Assembly (NCBI GenBank): GCA_038501785.1
Contig: JBAMJR010000040.1
Coordinates: 529,501 to 593,500 of the forward strand
Origin: Myoxocephalus aenaeus
Taxonomy: Eukaryota; Chordata; Actinopteri; Perciformes; Cottidae
Length of the DNA stretch: 64,000 nucleotides
Direction: 5' to 3'
Position numbers and translations under genes: made by a program. Below the pieces are notes generated by a model. It worked only from the letters and a program-made list of their open reading frames with translations, ran no database searches and was not told where the DNA came from. This document shows, piece by piece, positions 11,435 through 24,170 of this stretch (the stretch's first letter is position 1; each line of letters begins with the position of its first letter).

Positions 11435-12735
11435 CTCTAAACCAGGGGTATTCAACAAAAATTCTACGAGGTCCAGTTCGAGAGAATTTCCTCATGCAAA
11501 GGTCCGGAACATCATAATAATGTCAAATGTGTGCTCTATGATTTTGTGCCATATGTATTGAAGTAGCCAACAGTTGTATTAACGTATGTATGTAGTCAAC
11601 AACTGACTGTCAAATTAAATAAAGAAAGTTCAATTGGATAACATCTAAACAATATTTATTATTACAGATTTCCAATTTAACTGGAATAATTATAAATAAT
11701 ACATACTCTAATAATACATACATCATCTTTTTCAAGTAAAATAAAGGCTGGATTTAAAACAGAAAGCTTTTGAAAAATGTGACTATATAAATTAAATGAA
11801 TAAATGTAATTTATTATTTTAGAAAAAATAATTTAATAATTGTCATGCAGCTTCAAATTCAGTTTATTCGGGTGTCAAGTGATGTCAATCAAAAGAGCCA
11901 AGATATTATATTATTGTCATCTAAAAAGAGAAATGTGTGTTCAGAGACTTCACCTAGGTATTAAACCTCTTTACCTGGTTATTATACCACTTGTTTCAGC
12001 TCATTTCTCCTCTCTCTTAACCTCATTGTTGGTCAGTTAGTTCATGTGTTAGGGTTCTGATCATATTCATTCATGTGTTAGGGTTCTGATCATATTCATT
12101 CATGTGTTAGGGTTCTGATCATATTCATTCATGTGTTAGGGTTCTGATCATATTGGGCTCTTAGGTTTATTTTCTGTGCCTTAATTTCGGATGTGAGTCG
12201 GTCCGTTTGCTCTAAAGATGTGTGCTTTGTCTCGTGGTGGTGCTTCACATCACTGCTTTAAATATCGCTGAACATGAGACATGCTGATCTTGAACTGGTT
12301 GTGGGAATAATACACATATAACAGTCTGTCCATTCCTGGTTAAAGGCTCTGGTTAAGATGTCTACATTTATCTTTTTGGAACACCAAGTGAAATAACTTC
12401 TGACTCACGACGGACTTTTTCCAACTACCGGGTCTCTCTCCTCCCGTGTGTGAAGATCTCATTTGAGTCGAGGGCGGGGCTTAACGGAATACACACATGC
12501 GATTGGTCGAGTAGGATCAAGTGAGAGGATTTACAAGGCGTGTGATTGGTTGGTGTGTTTCCTGGCCCGAGAGGTCGCAAAGGCAGGAAAAGTTTCGCCG
12601 GTGAAATAGTTCGCGATCCATCAACAGTTAATAATTCGGTAATAATAATTGGTTTTCGGTCCAGGGTCCAGAAACAACGGCGTCTGGGTCAGGACCCGGA
12701 CCGCGGTCCGCCTGTTAGTGACCCCTGCTCTAAAC
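11435..12735. mobile_element. Non-autonomous hAT-type DNA transposon with 8-bp target duplication
   Basis: The element runs 11443-12727 (1285 bp). It starts CAGGGGTATTCAAC and ends GTTAGTGACCCCTG, so the ends form an imperfect terminal inverted repeat beginning CAGGGGT, and it is bounded on both sides by the same 8 bases CTCTAAAC (11435-11442 and 12728-12735). An 8-bp duplication and CAGGGGT-type ends are typical of the hAT superfamily. Subterminal GGTCCGG/CCGGACC words occur near both ends. There is no transposase-length open frame, so it would need a transposase from elsewhere. Inside are a 29-bp tandem repeat (12041-12154) and a GC box plus two CCAAT-type boxes (12472-12549). Confidence 0.85.
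12041..12154 (+). repeat. 29-bp minisatellite, about four copies, inside the hAT element
   Basis: Copies start at 12041, 12070, 12099 and 12128. Each begins TTCATGTGTTAGGGTTCTGA and the copies are identical except that the last stops at 12154. Perfect identity suggests recent expansion after or during the life of the transposon. Confidence 0.95.
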
Positions 12736-14330
12736 CTTTTTTTAAATATGCCTTATCAGAAGGCAGCAACCCAAAGTCTAATGTAGAACAGAATATGTTA
12801 AGCTCAAAAGTCCATCAAGTGGCTTTTTGGAGTATGAACTTCATACTTCATCAAAAGATTGTTTATGTTATTTATTTTGTACTATGCTACACATGTTTTG
12901 ACTTCTTGTCTTGCTATATTTGTGGTCTTTTCCTCCTGTGTCTGCTTTGCATTTGATAGGTAGAACAATCAGTCAATTTCTCTTCCTGATATGTAGCCTA
13001 CATTTACTTGATCACAATATAACTTTAAATGTAACAAATAAACATTCTGGTGAGCATTGGGAGACATTTGGTTAGCTGCAATTATGGCACAGATGTCAGG
13101 TTAAAGTAAAAGGCCTAATTTCTGCTTGGATGTGAAATGTACCATTAGGGAGGACGGCTTATCTGAGGAGGTCTTGAGCCTTTGTTTACAGCTATCAGTA
13201 AGACTTAGCAAAGACAATGTGATTACGGGGCCATCTCTGCTGTCCAAATGTCAATGACCCTAAAAGATATCAAGATAACCAGTCAGTCCTGATCTCATTA
13301 TCAACTGTAAAACTGTACTTAACGGATGCCTAATGTGTCTTAATTGCAGTTTAAGGTATTGATAAACAATGAAGGCATCCCATTTAAAACCAAAAACACC
13401 TCACAATATAGTCTAATGATCGTGGACGGGTCTGTTTTGTGAATTAGCTATATGAAAAGTGCTGAACTTGGAAGATTCATCCCAATAAAGTCTTATTTGC
13501 AGCATGTTAAGGTATATCACAGAACTTAAGATTGTGAAATTTGGGTCGCCTTATTCTTGCATTTGTAAAGACACACATTATCAGCCAGATTTTCCTTCAC
13601 ATCGTCACTCTACATTCAGAATTTGCGTCTCACACTTTCACAGGCTGTAACTGCAGCCTTTATTTGCCTAATTTTCATCACTATAGATATTTATGAGAAA
13701 ACAGACCCTCTAATTAGCCAAACCACAGCCTGGGACGTGTGCCCAAGAGCCCTCTCAATTCATCAGCTGTGATAAAGGGAGACAAGCCAGGGCCTGTGTG
13801 GCTTCTGCACCTGGGGCGGCGGGCCGTTTTGACACGGGTGGGATTCTGTTTCCATCAACAGGATTAAGCTCTTATGAGTCAGTTCTTGGAGTTAAGATTG
13901 GAATCTGTTTGGGCTGCTTCACAGTGGCTTAAGCGACATAATTTCACCCTAATTGTTTACCATGTCGGCCTTGGCAATTCAGCGTCAATTAAACAAAGCC
14001 CGGTAAACAGACACATTCAGCACCAGCTCAGTGACATGACGTCTAAACAGAGGGGAGTTTGTGTTTGGTCCCGTTTCCAAGCATCCTAAATGGGTGGCAT
14101 CGTATGTGTCAAACAGGGGCGCAAAGTCTTAATTATGGAAAAGTAAAGGGTAGAAAAACTGAAAACGGGAGACAAAGATTACTTTTTCCCCTAATCTTTG
14201 GGGAGTGTGTACAAAACATTCAGCCTGTTTCGCTATTTACAAATGCCACACAGGATGATGTAGGTTACTTGCAGAAGGGCTTAACTGCGAAGAGTAAGAA
14301 AAGAGTTCAAAACAATGTGAGACAATGAGA
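12736..14330. other. Repeat-free non-coding block, candidate conserved elements
   Basis: No gene seen. 13090-13310 and 13660-14110 are unique sequence of balanced composition, with homeodomain-like (CTAATTAGCC, GTCAATTAAAC), TCF-like (AACAAAG) and FOX-like (GTAAACAGAC) words packed closely around 13970-14020. That look is typical of conserved non-coding elements near developmental genes, but conservation cannot be tested here. Confidence 0.3.
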
Positions 14331-16095
14331 AGAAATAAGTGTTCTATTACACAACTGTAAGGTGTAAAAGAGTAAAATGATTTGATGTTTAAAAATATAT
14401 ACACTCATTCGGCAGGTTAGTTAGTAGTCATTGATTGAAAAGTAGTTTTTGACACAGCTTCTGTAATTTCTCTTTTTTCAGTGGAAATGTGCTGCAGTAT
14501 CTGGGGAGTGAGGACAGCTGTTCATCTTATACAAAATATAAATCAAACTAATAATTTCCTTGCATTTTAACATTTAATATGGTACATTATTCCCTGCACA
14601 GTAGCCTACGATACCTTTGGCTCCTGCTTCTTGCTTGAGTTTATTATGCGGATAAATTCCTTATCTCGTGCTTTGTTTTTTTATCTTCTGTTCAAATATA
14701 ATCCTACACGTGCGTGCTTCTGTTAAAAGCTCAGATTGAATCAAACCTGCATCAGTTTAAAACGAGTCCATATAAATATATATTAAAAACGCACTATTCT
14801 TTCCATGCATAGACTGGACTAGCTACTTCGCACAGGGTAAAAAGGTGCCTTTACATGTTGTAGTCGTCTGTTTCACAATACCAGGAACTAGTCTAGTCCC
14901 ACATTTGAAACGGTCGCACCTGTGGCCTTCTGGTTCATCCTCACCTCAGCGCCTGAAGGCACTCGGGAGACAATAGTGAGATTTGATCAGGTGCAATAAC
15001 AAAACGTTATTGTCCTCAACTCACATAGCACCGACAACACGGCAGTATCAGTGCTCGAGCTACTTCGGGGTCATGTCAAACTCTCCACCAAGTCGACTGC
15101 AGTATTTAGACTGCAGCACCTGACCACAGCCACGGGCCTGAATGGAGGACACACCTGGTTTCAAGGGTATTAGAAACGGACTCCACGTTTTAACACGATA
15201 TCGCATTGTATTAGAGGGGAACATAAATTAGGTGTTTAAGGCCGCTACTGCCTGGAGATATTAAAATAACTGAATTTACTGAGCCCTCAATGTGCTTGTT
15301 GACCGTGAGACGACATCGACAACGTCAACGCAGGCACGCAGTACCTCCTGTCGACCACCAGATGGCGACCACCGACAACCAAACCCGACCAGATCCACTG
15401 GTGTCTTTCGAGGACATTTGGAATATACTTAATAAAATGATTACATATAACAACACCACACTGTTATATACTCAAGTACAAGTACAAGTTACGCAGCAAA
15501 ATGTAGTAAAGTAAGTAAAAGTAGGCAACTCACCGACAGCAGTGTTATCGTTACTGATGCATTGCATCCGGTCGAGTGGAGCAAACTTTACCGACGATAA
15601 CGCGCCTTGTACTCCTTTACAATGCTTTCTCTTAAAACCAAGCAGCCATGACATGCGCATACACCCAGGTGTTCACCTATTTGATTAGACTTCTTCTTTT
15701 TAGTATGAGGAGGAGTGCAGACTGTGTGTTTGACTTGCCTGAACTGGTACGTTTGACCTGCATCAATGTTATTAGTGCATGCACTTCGGTGAGATTATAC
15801 TACTCGACTATAGTTCCAACATACAGTCGAGAAACAGCTACAAAAAAGAGGACTTTCATGACTTTCAATCAAAGTAACTAGTATGTGTAACTGTCAGGTG
15901 AAAAGTACTACATTTAATAAATACAATGAGAGAAGGCTATTTGAGTAGGGTAAGTGCCAACTTAACAGTACTTAAAGTATGTTTCACTATTGTAAATAGG
16001 GAAGCATAAAGCAGCATTTGTCTGTGCAATAAATAAGTTATTTAAAATTACGACTTTTTTTTACGACCCGAGCAATCTTTTTTTCTCTGCATATA
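14331..16095. other. Non-coding sequence, nothing firm
   Basis: Mostly AT-rich unique sequence. 14880-15160 is richer in CpG and could be a regulatory block. 15465-15545 contains CAAGTACAAGTACAAGT and related GTAAAGTAAGTAAAAGTA words like those in abundant fish repeats; I cannot define an element. No open frame is convincing. Confidence 0.25.
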
Positions 16096-16270
16096 AAATA
16101 AGATAATCCTTTATTAGTCCCGCAGTGGGGAAATTACAGGATTACAGCAGCCTTGCTCACAAGTGAATAAAAAAGAATAATACAATAGAAACAAGTAATA
16201 TAAATAAATATAAATGAGCAGTAAAACAGTAGAGAAATATCAATATACAGACTGAATAGAAAAGTACTTA
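16096..16270. mobile_element. Fish LINE 3'-tail-like fragment
   Basis: Contains the sequence CTTTATTAGTCCCGCAGTGG followed by GGAAATTACAGGATTACAGC, close to a motif (CTTTATTRRTCCC then GGGGAAATT) seen at the ends of many dispersed fish retroelement copies. It continues into an A-rich stretch. Family assignment (LINE class) is from memory of the motif and is uncertain; no reverse transcriptase sequence is present. Confidence 0.5.
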
Positions 16271-18570
16271 AACGTATTGCACGTTTTTGATAGGAAACTG
16301 AGCACACTTGCTGACAGCTATATGACATATTTAAACTTACAGCTGAATATAATATTCTTTCATAGTGTGCAGAGTCATCCATTGTCAAATACAATGCTCG
16401 AGTCTACTGGTTCCAGCTCCCCCTCTCCATTATGCATACAACCACTTAATTACACATTAGCTGGTGTCAGGGTAAATTTAGACCTCCACACACCGAGTCG
16501 AATTCTTCTTTCAGTTTCCAGGCTTAAGGCTGTCTGACTCTTAGCACATAAAACAATTTTGCTCATTATCACTACTTCTTCCCTTGAAGTGAGACAGCCA
16601 AAGTGATTGTAAAGCGAGACGACTGAGACCTACACATTAGCGAAGCTGAACAGAGCACAATTAAGGCAGCAGACGCGTGACATCAGCTCTGTGCCCGAGG
16701 TGTGTGGTGACCCGGGCTGACTCTAGCCCGTCTGTGGTCTCTGTCTGTCCATCCAGACCACAGACAGCCCTGCAGGCCTCGTCAGCTGGGTTGAGTAGTG
16801 AAAGACAGCCAGCACCATTCATTTCATCTGCTTTGAACATCAGATTTTGATTCTTATAGTGACAACATTACTACTATTGGACTGTGTGCATACATTGAAT
16901 CAAAGTTCAACATGCATGAGCTCTTCTCAAGTGTTTCTTTGCCCTGACCTCTTCATGATTATGAAGTAGTGTTCATTATCATTTACTTTGTCTTGAAGTT
17001 TTTGTTTGAGATTCATGACAGGACAGGACATCCACATCTTGCATTACAAGCAAAGACCATAAGAATCTTCTTGTGAGACCGGAACCTTTCCATAATCATC
17101 TCCAGTATTTCATTGTGTTTATCCTAACTTCTAATTCTTATACTTGTATCTAGATTTCCTCTGCTCCTGCTAAACCAAATGTCTTTACACAGGGTTTGTA
17201 AAAATGTCATTGAATCTAAAACACAATTCAACCCTCCTACTGAGCATCTTTGTCTATGTGTCCATGGCCACCATTGGGCTTATCTTTATTTTATTTGTCA
17301 GTTTCATTGAGGCTTGATTTGAATTAAAAGTAGTTTCATCCTGGCGGGTTTGTGCTCACTTTCCTTGGAAACCAAATAATACCCTTCCTTGTCTCTGTCT
17401 CTGTCTCTGCTCCTCCGCAGACGGACTCCTGAAAAGCTGTTTACCCTGGGTTAACCATACGGCGAGCTGTGTGAGAAATCATTCTTCTCTCGGCGGACTC
17501 GGTGGGTTAATAAGTTATCTGAGGACAAAGAGCTGACAAGCCCACCACCACAAACCGAGCGATGGCCTTCCTTCCTTTGGATTGGGTCACTGGGGGTTAT
17601 CAGTGACAGGGGAACAATAGGAAGTGGTAAGACCAATCACATCGTAGCACTGTCACTCACCTCCTGCATGCCTCCACACAACTCTGCAGAGTGCGGCTGC
17701 ATGGGAAACAGAGCTGTCCTTCCACCGCTTATAACACGTGATACACTCCGGCTCCTGTGCTGTCACCACTTTAACCAGCATGTCACATAGCATGGAACAG
17801 CCCTTTGACCTCCCATTTATTACTACTGCTCACTGTCTGAGGCTGCCAACAACTATGGCCTGACATGACCTGTCCAGGCGCATGACCCATCAACAGATGT
17901 TAAAAACTACTGAAAGTGAGAGCAGACTTGTTGCAAACATTTCTAGAGCTATGTCTAGAAGTCAACAAGATGCAAAAACAAATGTGAATGAAAATAAAAT
18001 AAAAGTATCTGCAAGCGTATCTCCATTTCCTTTCATGTTTGACAGTGTGGATCATGATCTTTAGACCGTACAGAACTTTTACTGATGTGCAAACAGCAGC
18101 AGTGAAAAGTAATATAAGTACAGAGAGCGCTGCAAGGAAGTGGTATTTTTGTAGGTCAACCCCAGATGTTAGCATCACGCTGGTTCCCTGGAAAAAAAAG
18201 ACGATTTTGGATTATTGCAAAAAATAAGCTCTATCTATGGCAAACACACGTTTATGATACTTAAACGTTTTGTTCAGCAAGTTAATCTTCACAAATTAAC
18301 ACTATTTTTATGATTTTTGAAGAGTGAAGTCATCAACCAAAACAAAAGCTAATGTCAACCACAGACATCTAACCAAAAGCTTATGAGCGGCCAATAGATG
18401 ATGAATTGTTGCAGATTAAACAACTCACTAAAATATAAAGTATAGAAGCTTCACCTTGACCAGCTACAACATCTACTCACTGCTTTCTGCACAGTGAGTA
18501 CCTTTACATTTTATACTTACATTTTAACAATACGTCTTACTGAGGAGCCAGTTTAGCACCAAGATGTAAG
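16271..18570. other. Non-coding sequence with an inverted RUNX-type repeat and candidate elements
   Basis: No gene seen. At 16730-16740 and 16755-16765 lie GTCTGTGGTCT and its exact reverse complement, each containing a RUNX core TGTGGT, separated by 14 bp. 17420-17640 is unique sequence with retained CpGs and a SOX-like AACAAT, a plausible conserved element. 16830-17340 and 17880-18540 are AT-rich with nothing notable. Confidence 0.35.
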
Positions 18571-19751
18571 TTGCACCTTGCCCCTTGTAGCAGTGTTATC
18601 TTTAGATTTGGGCTGCAACATGATCATGATCACTTCTCAGGGTGTCTCCTCACCTGTAAGGGAAAGGCATATACTGCACAGGTTGCAACCTTGTCAAAAC
18701 CAGCCTGTAAATCACAGCTGAAGTGCACAGCCCTGCAGTGCACACCCTCCGGCCTGGAGTCTACAGACAGTGAATCTGAGTCAAATGCCTGGTTGCCTGA
18801 TCCCTGGCTGCCCTCTGGATCTGAGTCAGCCTGGCTGGTGAGAGTGGGCGTTTTGCTGCTGAGGGCATGGGCCGTCCCCCTCACTAACCTCAACCTGAGC
18901 TTCATCACTGGGTAGAATGACTGAGAGTCCCTCCTTCTACAGTAAAGATGCTGCAACTCCACGACCTTGTGGTTTAACAGCCACGTATTCGACCTCCAAA
19001 TCTGCAGCTTGTTTGCTTCCTGTTGATGTGGATCACCCACTGTGTTAAAACGACTCTCCCTAAAACCACTCAACGCACAAGGTTATCAATGGCTGACAAC
19101 AGAGCCTCGACAGTGAGGTAAACTGTAGAGCCTACCTCCCTGGTTTGTTTAACCACAGCTGGTTGTTTGTGGGCTGCCATTTGTTAATGGTGCATCGCTT
19201 GGAGCCTGAATGGTACATTCTTGCGCTGACACTTCAGATGTTTTTTTTTACTCTTTTTCCATTGAGGTCCAGAAGACTGTGGATCAAGTAGGACTGAAAG
19301 GCAGCTAAATTAACACAACCAGTCAGTCAATGCTGGCCTTTGCCGCCTGAGAGTGTGGAAGAATTTGCATTGAGGCCGCACCATTCACGTTACAATACTG
19401 CAGGTCCCTGACAAGTGCTCCAGTCCTCGTCTGGGCCTCGGGGAGGGCAGCTCTCCAAGGAAAGAGACTCTTCACTTGTATGATGCCAGAGGCCAAACGG
19501 AGAGCTTAGGTAACAAGAGGCAAGTCGAAGCTTATTTGCTTGGTAGTTGCCATAACAGAAAGGGTAATAAGTAGTATTGGCTGATGTGTTCCCGCTGCCT
19601 AATGAGGCACAACAAAAGCAAACAGTCAGAGGTCAGCATTACCAATGCTGTCAGCTCCTAAAACCCCTCAGAGCTATAACTCCTCCACACTGCAGAATAA
19701 TCAACACAGACTATCGGGACTGTATACTTGAATGGTCAGAATGCTGTGTGG
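18571..19751. other. Non-coding block with long overlapping open frames but no gene supported
   Basis: 18571-19073 is open on both strands (114 codons plus, 147 codons minus) and GC-richer than its flanks, but neither translation has a recognisable domain, and reciprocal open frames on both strands point to composition rather than selection. 19320-19560 is unique, balanced sequence and a candidate regulatory element. Confidence 0.25.
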
Positions 19752-19920
19752 AGAATGTTAGGCTAATGCTGCAATTGTTTCGTTGCACTTATTGGATAGA
19801 GGAGACCTGCTGATTTAAACAGCTGATGTCATGAAGTAATTCAAGTAAATAATGAGTGAGCATGCGTGAGAAGTGACTGGCAGATGTATGAGAAATATAA
19901 ACATGTGATTCAACTCTGCT
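19752..19920 (+). repeat. Dispersed repeat family B, copy 1
   Basis: Aligns in the same orientation with 33706-33890. Shared words include AGGCTAA, ATTGGATAGA, AACAGCTGAT and AGATGTATGA, in the same order with similar spacing; by eye the first 80 bp are roughly three-quarters identical. It may be a transposon remnant or a duplicated regulatory element. Confidence 0.7.
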
Positions 19921-20411
19921 CCTTCTTGCAAGAATAAATGACCTGATTAATGATTTTGCACTCTGTGTCGAGGAGAATTTTGCTAACCTGAGGCAATAGT
20001 GAAATACAGGTTAGAGAAGCGTGTGACTGGAAAGGTGACAAATCAATCCCTTGGTGTATGAATTGAAAGAGCAGTACCCACCTTGAGCAAATAACTTAAT
20101 CTCCAGTGGCCAGCAGATCAGACTGGTCATACTAGTCAGCTTTGCTCTAAGTGAAACTGGATAAGTAGAATTTAAAACAGTGCTATCTCCCTACACATTC
20201 AGACATCTGACATTTCATGAAAATAAAGTCACAATTTATACTCTTTAACCAATTTTGCTAAAGAGAGCAGTCCATTCAGAGAACGTATAATGAAGTCATT
20301 GTATTTCTTAAATTTACCGTAGGTTGGAAATAATCTACAATGTCTCACCATTCTTTTTAATTATTATTAAGTGTTGAGGGATATTTCAACATCTGTAATC
20401 CTTTTACACAG

Positions 20412-20895
20412 GCGACAAGTGCCAACCCAAAAGGGCTGCCATCCACTAGGCATCCCACTTGAGGAAGATGATGGGCATCTCATTTGGATGGTAAGTCAGT
20501 GTAATTGCATTTGCCAGCCACATGTACAGAAAATGTTTTAAGATCCTAATGTCACTAATAGTTACTTCAAGTCATTGCGACAGCACCAAGAACTCAGTTA
20601 ACACCTCTCGAATAGGTATAGAGAATGTATGTGATTTTGAGTCACTAAAACAATGCTGATCGATTGTTGTCTCTATGCCAATAAATACATTATATAAACA
20701 CTTTTTTTTCTTCTTTTTTCTCATATTTTCTTTCAGTATACAGGACATCAAGGAGATGACATCCTGAGAGACCTGACCATGCGCATACAACAATTGGGGT
20801 GGAGAGGACATTATGATGACATCGACATTAATGCTGGAGGGAGGAGTAATCATTCTGGACAACACTGGATCTGTTGCCTGATCTCCTTGCGATGA
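20412..20895 (+). other. Candidate two-exon transcript, unknown product
   Basis: Exon X 20412-20490 has acceptor CTTTTACACAG and perfect donor GTAAGT; exon Y begins at 20737 after a long pyrimidine tract ending TTTCAG. Joined in phase 0 they keep one frame open for 26 and then 52 codons to a TGA at 20893-20895. The peptide (containing LEEDDGHLIW and GWRGHYDDIDINAGG) matches no family I know. There is no clear start exon or AATAAA nearby. It could be the end of a lineage-specific gene or a long non-coding RNA; an open frame of this size can arise by chance. Confidence 0.3.
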
Positions 20896-22835
20896 GGCCA
20901 GGAGTCATATGCACTGAACACAATAATTCATTCAGAAAGTGCTCTTGCTTACCCCCAAAGTACTTGGACCAAAGACCAAAATCAATGCTGGACTTGCGGA
21001 TTTCTTAACCCGTTCATGTAAACCCTTTTGAGCTGCATTATTATTTCTGGTTGTGGGGTGACAGAGAACATTTACTATGATGTGAAATGCAGCTTAAGGA
21101 GCTGTTGCAAGCGGACACAGTGTGTGGGACCTTAGCATTAACACTAGTGTGAACCCTGGACATAGGTGCTTTTTTGTGAGACATTGGGTATATGGTATCT
21201 TAGTTTAGAGGAACATGCACCAGATTAATTTGTCTCGCATTCATGGCTGAAATGGCTGAAATGGCATATCATATACTGCATCATATTACAACATATCAAA
21301 CACACATATGGAAGATACAGTATATAGAGAAGATATTCTGTCACACACACTTCATACATTGCACTACATCAGTACACACCAGCCAGGACCAGGATTGAAA
21401 CCCAAGACTTTGAGGAAATAATGCTAGTCAAAGACCAACTGAAGTAAAAAAAATAAAAAAGGCTAAATCTGAGTATTAAGGCATTCACCTGACATCAGTG
21501 ATTTCCTTCAAGGCTGAAGAAGAGCCAGGAGAATTAAACACCTGCCAGATTTTGGTTGTGCCACTATTGATGATGATGTCATTATTCTCCCCAGGTTCAC
21601 TGCAAGTTCTCAACTAATCTTGTTTGATTGTTAAACCACACAGACTTCAACAGATTTGTTATACTGGTCGACGCCTCTGCACCCGGGAAAAATCTTCTGG
21701 TCTGCACTTCTTCTGCACTCTGTAATCTTAGCCTTATGTGTTGTCACAAGACAACAAGGCTTCATTGTCACAATATCATGGCTCATTTCACAAATTAACG
21801 TAACGCCAGTCCTACCACGCGGTGTAATGTTTCCCCACAAACACAGTTCTGCTTTAATGTCGCCTACACTGTCTAAGAATAATCACACTGGGAAAACCCA
21901 GAAAGGATCTCAAGGGTCAAAATGCATGTTTTTATGTGTGGCAACTTTTAAATGTGGTGATGGGTAGTTGGAAGAAAAGGGCCAACAAAGACCACGTACT
22001 TGGGCAACTCTGTTTACTTCACAATTTTAATCAAACTGCACCGAGCATGGCATGCTGGGAGAGAGAGCCTACCCCCACTGTAGCCTGGGAAAAAGCCAGC
22101 TTGTCTTGAGAACTTCCAAACAATCACTCCTTCCCCTCATCTACTCGCTCAGAGCTCCCACTGTGTTGTAATATAACCTTAGAAGGGGGTACCAGGGCTG
22201 TGAGAGGTTAGTGCTGTCAGTGGGTACATTATAGTAGAAGCTGCTTGACTGCCACACGATATTACTAAATACTAGCTGTTGCTTTGAGGTTGCTGAGGTG
22301 AACCGCTCGGTTTTGGCAGGTGGGGAGTCGGGTGGGGCTCGGGCTTTCACAGTAGGTTCTGGTTGATTAAAAGTGTTTCAACACAGTGGTGACCGGTGGT
22401 ACCCAACTGCTTGCAATGAGGAAACTAACAGCATTGTATATTACAATGATCAGTATGGGCTTATGAGCGTTCCCACAACAATCTGCGCATAAGACAGAGA
22501 GCATGTGGAGACGGAGATTTAAAGGGGTGAGGTCTTTTTAATATAGTCCCACTGAAAGGATTGAGTCAGTCTCTGTCAGCTTTCAGTTTATGAGCTCATA
22601 GCTTGGTTACTCCAAACACTGAAAGTAATAGTTCAGTTAAGACATTTACATGTTTTGTATAGTTACCAGACTATAACCTGAGTTGTTTGATAGTCGATGT
22701 TGGGCAGGACGTGTGGATGTGTTGTGGTGCCCCTGCTAATAGGAAATGAGATAATAAAGATGGCCCTTTCAGCAGGACTACGTCATGTGTCACTGCCTTT
22801 CAAAATGGTTAAAACATCTCTGTTGAAAAATGAAT
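20896..22835. other. Non-coding sequence, nothing recognised
   Basis: AT-rich unique sequence. A duplicated GGCTGAAAT pair lies near 21246-21265. Short open frames at 21631-21967 and 22141-22350 overlap on opposite strands or have no recognisable content. Confidence 0.3.
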
Positions 22836-23060
22836 ACTGTTTTCTGATCTGACACCTCTATGGTTAAAGCTTTGTTAGGTTAAGAAACAAAAACTAAATT
22901 TGTAGTGTTAGGTAAAGATCATGGTTTTAGTTAAAATGGCCACTTGGCTAAGGGTAGGAAACACTCTGTGGTCATGGTTAAAATAAATTAGTGTTGAGAA
23001 ACAGGAAGCAGTCTCCCAAGTCAAAGTCTAATGTTGTGTTGTCCCATCCAACCACCCCAT
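22836..23060 (+). repeat. Dispersed repeat family A, copy 1
   Basis: Begins GTTTTCTGATCTGACACC and continues with GGTTAAGG/GTTAGG-type words, AAAGATCATGG, GTTAAAAT and GAAACAGGAAGCAGTCT. The same succession occurs at 43533-43770. It resembles a GGTTAGG-rich repeat common in percomorph genomes; its class is unknown to me. Confidence 0.7.
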
Positions 23061-24170
23061 CCTGCTGTGTTCTTTGTGGCTCTCTAGAGGTCTGTGTCAT
23101 TTGAATCTAAACTGTATGTTATTCTGAGCAGACACTATCTTCAGGTCTTGTAAGAAAATGTTGTAAAATTGTAAAAAATCCACGTTGGCTTGGCGCTGTA
23201 GCACATCGGCCCTCAAGCTCTATTTGTGAACTGTTCAAAATGGTGAGCCGAGAGCTTTACCAATGCGTTGCAGACACATTCTAGATATTTGGTATGCTAA
23301 ATACCTGGATCTGATGGGGAGCGACAGTAACTGAGAGAGCAAGACGGGTTGAGGGGAAACCTGTCGCCTCGCCTGTAGCCTACCTGTGTGTGCTCTATGT
23401 GTTGCATTTGTACCGCGGACCAAAGTTGTTGTTGTTGTTGTTGCACATAGGGTGTTGAATGTTTTCATAAATAAACATAACACATAACACAGTGACTGAT
23501 ACACAGGGGATATAGTCAAGACTTTTGCAAACAGGCTATTATGTGAAACGTGTCTTCCTGGATCATATTTATCATCTCAACTGCATCTGGAGCAATGCAC
23601 CCCGATGAAAAACAGCCCCTTGCATTATTTAGTTTGGACATGGTGCTGTTTCGATCTGAATGCTTATGATTTTCAGAATGCACCAGGTGAATTTTTTGAG
23701 CTTGTGCACAAGCAAAAACCACGAAAGACTGATAAGTAATCCATATGGTTACAGTTAAAGCTTGTAACATAACACAAAGGTGAGAAGATGTTTAAATGGT
23801 ATCATTTGGTATTGCTCCAACTGGCTTACTCTTGTTATAGGTGAATTAGAAGTGTCTCTATTTGCAGAAGACACACAGAAGAAAATCTACTGTTGGACAT
23901 TTGCTTTCACTTACCCCCACCACTCAACTGCCTCCTGATTTCACCTCAGGCCAAAATGTCACTTTTACTCTTTTAGTCCTGCTGTTTCACCTTCTCTTAT
24001 ATGACCATCCCCTGTTCCCCTGCTGTGGGCCAACCTGCCATGTAAAGAACCGTCTCTGTGGAAAGAGGGGCTCTACAGGTGAGAGCAGCCTGAGGACAAG
24101 CTCTCCTGCTGGGCCGCGACACATGCTCACACACTCTGCCCTTCTCTGGAAGCTAACCTCTTTCTTTGAC
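23061..24170. other. Non-coding sequence, nothing recognised
   Basis: Unique sequence with a short (GTT)5-type run near 23427-23442. Open frames on both strands (23235-23770 minus, 23862-24227 plus) have no recognisable domain. Confidence 0.25.

Noticed and set aside
18630..19073. 147-codon minus-strand open frame
   Set aside because: Reciprocal plus-strand open frame and no domain; looks like compositional chance.
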